Below are positions 58,045-64,000 of a DNA stretch of 64,000 bases, in pieces. Every line of letters begins with the position of its first letter. Position 1 is the stretch's first letter. Origin of the DNA: Saccopteryx bilineata (taxonomy: Eukaryota; Chordata; Mammalia; Chiroptera; Emballonuridae); assembly GCF_036850765.1 (NCBI RefSeq), contig NC_089492.1, positions 167,274,296-167,338,295 on the forward strand. The letters run 5' to 3'. A model generated the notes under the pieces. The model did not search any database. It was not told the DNA's origin and worked only from the letters and a program-made list of their open reading frames with translations. Both the position numbers and the translations under genes were made by a program.

Positions 58045-58420
58045 GATATGGTAGACCCGTCGGAGTCATTGGCCTGGTGTGCAGGATTCCCAGGTTCGAT
58101 TCCTGGCCAGAGCATACAGGAGAAGCGCCCATCTACCTCTCCACCCCTCCCCCTCTCCTTCCTCTTCGTCTCTCTCCTCCCGCCTGCAGCCAAGGCTCCA
58201 CGGGAGCAAAGCCACCCCGGGCACTAAGGATGGCCCCATAGCCTCCGCCCCAGTCACCAGAATGGCTCCGGTTGTAACAGAGCAACACCCCAGATGGGCA
58301 GAGCGTTCCACCCTGGTAGGCATGCCAAGTGGATCCCAGTCAGACGCATGCAGGAGTCTGTCTGACTGCCTCCCCATCTCCATCCTCAGAAAAATACAAA
58401 AAATAAATAAATAAAAGAAA
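58045..58420 (+). repeat. VES-type SINE nested in the composite
   Basis: The decayed head ('gtcggagtcattggcctggtgtgcagg') is followed by box B 'aggttcgattcctgg', 'acaggagaagcgcccatctacctctcc' and a (AAAT)n tail. It lies opposite in strand to the composite and interrupts it, so it is younger. The CTCF-type site is degraded ('ccaccctggtagg'). Confidence 0.85.
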
Positions 58421-58785
58421 AAATACTACAAAAAAGGGGGGGGGGCATTCCCTTGTGCTAAAGCTCCAGGGAGCATGGAGTGAGCTCGAGTATGTCCCAC
58501 GAAGCATGGAGCTCTATGTTGACATACAAGTCCCCGAAGAAGGAGGAACTGCTGAAACAGTTTATCAGCATTTGTCCCTAAGACAGCAGTTGGGAACACC
58601 ATACGTAAATATTTGCTGTCTGTCCACAGATTAAGGGGGGAATATGGCAAATGCTGAAAAGCCATGATCTTTGTGCCCCTCCCCTCCCCTAACCCCCTCC
58701 TTCTCCTCCCCCCACCCTGTAACCCAAACACTGTTGTTCATGTCTCTGAGTCTCATCTTTATGTCCCACCTATGTATGGAATCAT

Positions 58786-59062
58786 TTAGTTCTTAGTTTT
58801 TTCTGATTTACTTCTTTCACTCAGTATAATGTTATCAAGGCCCATCCATGTTGTTGTAAAAGATCCTATGTCATCATTTCTTATGGCTGAATAGTATTCC
58901 ATAGTATATATATACCAAAGCTTTTTAATCCACTCGTCCTCTGATGGACACTTGGGCTGTTTCCAGATCTTTGCTATTGTGAACAATGCTGCCATAAACA
59001 TGGGGGTGCATTTCTTCTTTTCAAACAGTGCTATGGTGTTCTTGGGGTATATTCCTAACAGT
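58786..59062 (-). pseudogene. L1 ORF2 C-terminal fragment, 5'-truncated
   Basis: About 90 codons open on the minus strand, entering from the target duplication and reading GIYPKNTIALFEKKKC, then F-T-I-A-K-I-W-K-Q-P-K-C-P-S and IYTMEYYSAIRNDDIGS, the ORF2p C-terminus of mammalian L1. Endonuclease and reverse-transcriptase domains are absent. The start is the truncation point, not a real initiation site. Confidence 0.92.
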
Positions 59063-59079
59063 TCCTCTACCAACTCTTT

Positions 59080-60289
59080 ACTCAGGTCAAGCTTTTACAC
59101 AGACAGGTCCAACCTGGACTCCAGAGCACTGTTCCAGAATGGAGGCTGGGACAGCTCTTCCTCACCCCAAGGGTCTTTCCCATCACAGGGCATTTGCATG
59201 CAGCTATGTCTCGGATCCTCTCCTTGCTGCCTCCCCATGGCTTTGTCACATGTAAAGGCAATGTCATGCTTTGCACAGACAGGGAATGATACACAGCTGA
59301 TCCTTTCCTTTCTTACCAGGGGCCTGGAGGCGGCCCTGCTTGGCTCTCCCCTCGCATTCTTGGCATGGTCACAAAAGCAAGAAAGCCATGGTCTCTGAAA
59401 TGAATTTACTCTGCAGCCAGCAAAAGGGAAAGGAGCCCGGAGCTCAGCTTTTGCCATCAGTCTGGCCAGAAAGTGCTGGACAGAGAAAGAAAAGAAATCC
59501 CACAGACAAGAGCCCTCTAGCTTGCTTAGACTCGGGGAGACGTAAATTGTAGGGTTGTCTTACTTAAGATCAAAGCTACCAAAACTTATAAAATGTTCTG
59601 AGACAGTTTCTGCCCATATGTCCCTAAGCAAACATGTAACAAACTAGAAACTGTTGGTCCCATCAAAATTGTTAATTAGCACCAATTCTTACTGCCAGGT
59701 TGAGGTCTCTTTGAAAGCTAACTATGCAGTAGTTTTTATTGGGTTCTTACTGCATTACACTATCCTGGCATTAGCTGCTTTAAAAACAGTTAAGACTTAG
59801 ACCTGCCCATAAGGGGTCTACAAGCTGATTGGTGCTTTTTACTTCCATTTTAATTCCAAGGAAACCTTTAGTCTTTTGGGAAAAGAACCACTGGGCTGAA
59901 CCTAATAATACCACAGGGTCAAATGAATTCTTTTATGACCTGGTAGCCTTGGATATGAAGAGGAAATAAAAACCTTTCATTATACAATTTTCTTCTCTTC
60001 TGCATGCTTCTCTCTGCCCCGTCTACCCTCCACCATGTCCACCACACACACACCCCATGGTGAAAAGTAGAGATATTCTGCAAATAGTCAAGACCTGCAC
60101 AACCATTCTGAATAAAAGATCTATAGAACCCGAGCAGCGAAAGAATCACAAGATATCACACAGTCCTTTTTCAAATATGTGATGGCAAAACGAGAAATAA
60201 AGAGAGCCAAAAAAGTAGTGCTACGTAGAGTGCCTTAGCCACTTAAAATCAGTTAGCGGCAAAGCCCAGCTCACATCTGTTTCTTTCAT
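59080..60289. other. Unassigned sequence without a gene
   Basis: No gene. The 120-148 codon frames between 58,952 and 59,457 overlap on opposite strands, and the plus one starts inside the L1 fragment. Confidence 0.4.
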
Positions 60290-60660
60290 TCATTCTCTCA
60301 TCAGCTATTTCTCAAGCACTTTGTTCCAGGAGCGGTGATGGGCACCGGTAACACAGTGGACAAGAACTGTACACCGTTCTCTCCCTCGTGGGGCTTACAG
60401 ACTAGTCAGGAAGACAAAGGAAGGGGAAGTCTCCATTCTGATCAGTGCCGTGAGTGAGACATCCACACGTTGTATGTTGTTCAAGAGGGTATGTTAGGCA
60501 GTCAGGGAAGGCTTCTTGGAGGAAGTCATGGTTCATTTGAGATCTGAAAGGTAGATAGGAGGAGAGGGAGAGATGCTCCAAAGACAAAGAGAAGTCCTCC
60601 TTTCTCATCCTGGAAAATGTTTCCAGCAGGGATGTACTAGAGCAGTTCATAGGGGCTCAC
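60290..60660 (+). repeat. Ancient mammalian repeat fragment
   Basis: 'ctatttctcaagcactttgttccagg…cggtaacacagtggacaagaac…cgtggggcttacagactagtcagg…ggtcagt…gtcagggaaggcttcttgg' follows the ancient unit also seen at 24,240 and 30,771. Confidence 0.5.
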
Positions 60661-62586
60661 ACTTGCTCCATTGTGAACTTCTCTTCCCAAATCCACACTC
60701 AATGAGGTCATGCTGGTAGCTTGAAATTAGCCAAGGTGGAAGTACTTACACTTCAGAAAGCAGTAGATGCTACAAATCAGGCCTATCCCCCCTCAGAGAA
60801 TCAGTTACCCCAGAAAGCATACATTTCACCTGCTTCCCAGCTGTGAGCAGCACAGACCCTGCCCTGTGAGCCAATTGCTCACTTTCCTGCAGAAACTCAA
60901 TCAAGAACCTGGGACTTAGGCCTTCGGGCTGTTTATTTCAGACCCTGGGCCATCTGGTTTCTCCCAGGATCCCAGGACATCCCAGTAAGTTAGTAGCAAG
61001 CAACTAAGAAAAAGCCCTTTCTTGTCATCTTCCTCACCCCTTGCCATCTAATGATATTTATCAACCGCCCATTCCTGTCCAGCTCTGTAGTAGACACTGG
61101 GCCAGGCAGACCTCAAGTCAGGCTTTGACCCCTCAGGAATTTGGGCCTGGCTGAGGCTGCCAGGGTGACATTGTTCTTCCTTAATATAACTCAGGCTGTT
61201 CGGGGCACAAGAACCAGGGCAGAAAGCCCAGCGGAGGGCACGAGATTAGGAGATGAGACCACCACTGTTTTCTCCAGTCTGTTCCTAGGCCCAGGAAACA
61301 CCAGGTGAGTGGAGGTCCGAGCTCACAGTTTATACGAGTTAGTCAAGTTTAAACACAATGGATTCTACTAACCTTGCACTCCCACTGAACACCAGTTCTC
61401 TGAAGAGATTTGCCAAACAAGAAAGTAAGTTTTGATTTCTTGTAAAGACTGGCAGGAAGTGGGGATGGGGGACATTCCAGGGGGAGGGGGCAGGGTTTTG
61501 CAATGGAAGCACCTTTGTTTCCAGGGCGTGCGTGCACGTGTGTGTGTGTGTGTATGTGTGTGTGTGTGTGTGTGTAGTGCCTGAGCCCACAGATTGTGGA
61601 GGAACAAACAGTAACTGTAGATGGTGGTGCAGGGTACCCATGGAGAGCAGCCAGGCAGAGCAGGTGAGATGGAGAATCTTGAGGGAACAGACCAGCCATG
61701 GGGTCTGGCTGGGAAAAGCTGAGTTCTCTATATCAACAGGGTTATTCCCTTCCCTCTGATTGTCTCTCTACTACTACATGGGAGCCAGGGACTATCACTG
61801 ATCAAGACTAGCAGTCATGGCTAGGGAAGCTCAGCCACTTACAACTTTGATCTCTAATCAGATTTGATAGCTGGGTGACACCAGTAAGTTTCCCTGCTAG
61901 GGTTCTCAGTGAGAACCAGGCATGAACATGTAGGACTGATTTAGGGAGTCCTATGAAGCTCCCCGACATTCTCTGCCCACCACATCACTCCAGGTACCAC
62001 CACGTGGGCGACACTGAGTCTCCAGGAGGCTTCCCTTTAAAGTAAGCCCAAGAGTGATCAGGGTGAGAATGCCAGCTTCTCACACCTGGACTTGAATTCC
62101 ATTCTCAAATTATCAGGGCGCACACTCAGAGCGTTGGGGATGAGCTAAGGGCTCAGGGCGAAGGTTCAGATAGGCAGGGGCCAGCAGGTGGGCTGCCAGG
62201 GTGCTGGGAGGCAGTGGTGCCAAAGTGTTTGCTGTTGGCAGGTGCTGTGTATTCAGAGCGCAGAAAGACAAAGGAGGGGGCAGCTGGAGATCACAGGAGA
62301 TGTGGGGAAAGAGGCTAGCTCAGGGCGAGCCACTCACAGGAATGCAGACAGAAGGAAGGAGGACGTGAGGACAGGTCCCCAACTGCCCTGCAGAGAAGCC
62401 ACATCCCCTTGCTGTCCCCTTCCTTCCACTGCCTTGGAGCCATTTCTCTGCTGACCCTTCTGGCCCTGAGCAGTAATTGGGGGGCCGGGCCGGGCACTGT
62501 GAGTTGGTGAGGAAGTCCGCAGGCCAGCACTGTCTAGTCATCGGTGGGGACTGTGGCAGTCTCCTGGCAGTGGGGCAGGTCGTGTA
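60661..62586. other. Unassigned sequence without a gene
   Basis: Contains a (TG)n microsatellite at about 61,536-61,576. Histidine/threonine-rich minus frames at 61,339-61,699 are microsatellite translations. Frames at 62,188-62,622 overlap on both strands and lack domains. Confidence 0.4.
61536..61576. repeat. (TG)n microsatellite
   Basis: About 20 TG units with a single 'ta' interruption, preceded by 'gcgtgcgtgcacg'. Confidence 0.95.
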
Positions 62587-62594
62587 GTGTAGAG

Positions 62595-62869
62595 CAGTGG
62601 TCCCCAACCTTTTTTGGGCCATGGACTGGTTTAATGTCAGAAAATATTTTCACGAACCGGCCTTTAGGGTGAGATGGATAAATGTATGACGTGACCTAGA
62701 CAAGCGTCAAGAGTGAGTCTTAGACGGATGTAACAGAGGGAATCTGGTCATTTTTTAAAAATAAAACATTGTTCAGACTTAAATATAAATAAAACGGAAA
62801 TAATGTAAGTTATTTATTCTTTCTTTACAGCCCGGTACCAGTCCGCGGCCGGGGGGTTGGGGACCACTG
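62595..62869. mobile_element. Non-autonomous hAT (nhAT) with intact ends
   Basis: 275 bp. Exact 15-bp terminal inverted repeats CAGTGGTCCCCAACC / GGTTGGGGACCACTG and a perfect 8-bp target-site duplication, gtgtagag, at 62,587-62,594 and 62,870-62,877. The interior ('ggccatggactggtttaatgtcag', 'gagtgagtcttagacggatg', 'acagcccggtaccagtccgcggcc') is non-coding and matches the nhAT families described from bats as I recall them. Confidence 0.93.
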
Positions 62870-62877
62870 GTGTAGAG

Positions 62878-63325
62878 GGCATCTAGCTGAGGGAATGAGT
62901 TAGGGCTCTGCTCACCAAACCATCCCCTGGCATGGAGCTGAATCTGCCTGAGGAAAGGGCACCTTCTGCTAATTCACACGAGGGCTCTGGGCGGCCCTGC
63001 TTCAGCCCCACCTGGGAAGCCCCGAGAAAGGGGAAGGTGTGCACCGTGTGGGTGGGGAGGGCAGCCTCTGGAGGAAGGCCAGGTGAAGTCCAGTGCTGCC
63101 CACTTAACAAGATCCTGGAGAGCCAGCACAGGGCTATTATCCATTTACTTCACTATAATAAATACATGTGGCCCAGAGAGGAAGGGTTGTTTGCCTTATT
63201 AACATTGAAGTAATTAAGTTGTTTATGTTCTTATATTCATTATCTAAATATTGTTAAATAAAACATCTTATTGCTGATAAGTACCCAAGCACCTCAGTGA
63301 AGCCGGACTGCTGCCAGCGGCGGGT
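62878..63325. other. Unassigned sequence without a gene
   Basis: The plus frame at 62,932-63,213 (93 codons) has no domain. AT-rich toward 63,260. Confidence 0.4.
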
Positions 63326-63427
63326 GTGTTCCCGGTCAGATAGGGGGCACTGCTGCGCCGCCACGGTGACCACAGCGTGTTCCCGGGCAGATAGGGGGCA
63401 CTGCTGCGCCACCACGGTGACCACAGT
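63326..63427. repeat. 51-bp CpG-rich tandem duplication
   Basis: Two copies (63,326-63,376 and 63,377-63,427), differing at two positions. Each starts 'gtgttcccgg' and holds 'cagatagggggcactgctgcgcc' and 'ccacggtgaccacag'. The 'agggggcact' portion resembles a CTCF core in each copy. CpG-rich compared with its surroundings. Confidence 0.93.
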
Positions 63428-63687
63428 CACTTGACCAGGGCCTCCTGACTGCATCGGCCGGGCATAGCTCGTTATCGGTCCCAGGTGAAAAGTGTTTGAA
63501 GAATGCACAGATTATTCTCTATGCTCAGACCCCCAAGGATGTTCGTGACAAACACAGTGGCATTGTTTACTCAAGTCAATCTTGTTTTCCATATGTAGGC
63601 GGAATTCCAGACTTGAGCATTCTCCATCCAGACTTCATAAATTTCTTTTTTTTTTCCTAACTGAGACAACACAACATAAAGAAGAAT
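63428..63687. other. Unassigned sequence
   Basis: No feature recognised; ends at the last SINE. Confidence 0.35.
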
Positions 63688-64000
63688 ACCAGCTCAGTGG
63701 TAGAGCATTGTGTGTGGAAGTCTTGGGTTCGATTCCTGGCCATGACACACAGGAGAAACGCCCATCTGCTTCTCCACCCTTCCCCCTCTTCTTCCTCTCT
63801 ATCTTTATCTTACCCTCCCCGCAGCCAACGCTCCATTGGAACAAAGTTGGCCCCCACCTCAGGTGCTAGAATGGCTCCGATTGCAGAGGAGCAACGCCCC
63901 AGATGGGCAGAGCATCGCCCCCTAGTGGGCATGCCGGGTGGATCCCAGTCTGGTGCATGTGGGAGTCTGTTTCTCTGCCTCCTGGTTCTCACTTCAGAAA
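63688..64000 (+). repeat. VES-type SINE, cut by the window end
   Basis: 'ccagctcagtggtagagcattgtgtgtgg', box B 'gggttcgattcctggcc', 'caggagaaacgcccatctgcttctcc' and VES body to 'cttcagaaa' at the edge; the tail is off-window. The minus strand of 63,916-63,928 reads CCACTAGGGGGCG, an exact CTCF-type core, present once here instead of twice. The 63,582-63,869 frame is a SINE translation. Confidence 0.9.

Larger units (their letters stand above)
56315..59062 (-). mobile_element. Composite L1 - retroviral gag/pro - L1 insertion
   Basis: One insertion of about 2.7 kb in minus orientation: T-run (its poly-A tail) at 56,315, identical 17-bp target copies tcctctaccaactcttt at 56,298-56,314 and 59,063-59,079. 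In minus-strand order it contains an L1 ORF2 C-terminus (59,062 to about 58,740), a purine-rich L1 3'UTR tract (about 58,735-58,680), unplaced sequence, a VES SINE that landed later (about 58,045-58,420), a class I endogenous retrovirus gag/protease remnant (about 57,900-57,170), unplaced sequence, a second ORF2 C-terminus (about 56,750-56,560), another purine-rich tract and the L1 3' end. A single flanking duplication argues for one L1-type integration of a chimeric RNA or for a master element already carrying this structure; nested insertion before amplification is the alternative. Confidence 0.75.

Noticed and set aside
58952..59398. 148-codon plus-strand frame
   Set aside because: Its first third is the antisense of an L1 ORF2 fragment and the rest crosses the target-site duplication into unrelated DNA.

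Overview
This window is mammalian nuclear DNA, almost certainly from a bat (Chiroptera). At least 19 tRNA-derived SINE copies are scattered through it. One type starts with a 'ccctggccggttggctcag' head (the bat VES type). The other has a 'gcctgaccaggtggtggcgcagtggat' head, with a shorter 'gacctgtggtggcgcagtgg' relative. Both are typical of microbat and horseshoe-bat-like genomes. Three hAT elements with intact 8-bp target-site duplications and a mariner-type MITE support this, because recent DNA-transposon activity is a bat trait among mammals. The species cannot be fixed from sequence alone. I found no protein-coding gene that I can defend. The long reading frames are simple repeats, SINE translations or GC-rich island artefacts.

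Layout. 1-10 kb: AT-rich DNA with SINEs (348, 781, 3183, 6366, 7613, 9448), MIR and L2 relics, and an ancient unnamed repeat split by the VES copy at 7613. 10-18 kb: mostly unique sequence with an old L1 3' end (about 13.4-14.0 kb) and a SINE at 14.45 kb. 18-31 kb: a hAT MITE (18,046-18,314), an MLT1 LTR (19,790-20,168), microsatellites and SINEs, one of which carries an internal tandem array. 31-38 kb: MIR and L2 relics and a mariner MITE (34,638-34,766). 38.6-40.1 kb: the only strong CpG island. It has GC boxes, an inverted CCAAT box and two good plus-strand splice donors, and is the best candidate for a promoter and first exon. 42-49 kb: SINEs, including a young VES copy at 44,128-44,514. 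52-55 kb: a truncated L1, a MER5A and a 980-bp hAT element with a readable transposase C-terminus. 56-59 kb: a composite insertion in minus orientation (L1 ORF2 end, then retroviral gag/pro remnant, then a second L1 3' end) bounded by one target-site duplication, with a SINE inserted at the same target. 60-64 kb: MIR-like relics, a non-autonomous hAT (62,595-62,869), a 51-bp CpG-rich tandem duplication and a VES copy running off the end.

Together the features read as gene-poor or intronic bat DNA shaped by retrotransposon and DNA-transposon insertion. Only the CpG island suggests a host gene starting here, transcribed rightward. The points most worth checking are near-consensus CTCF-type motifs inside the VES SINEs and the L1-retrovirus-L1 composite.
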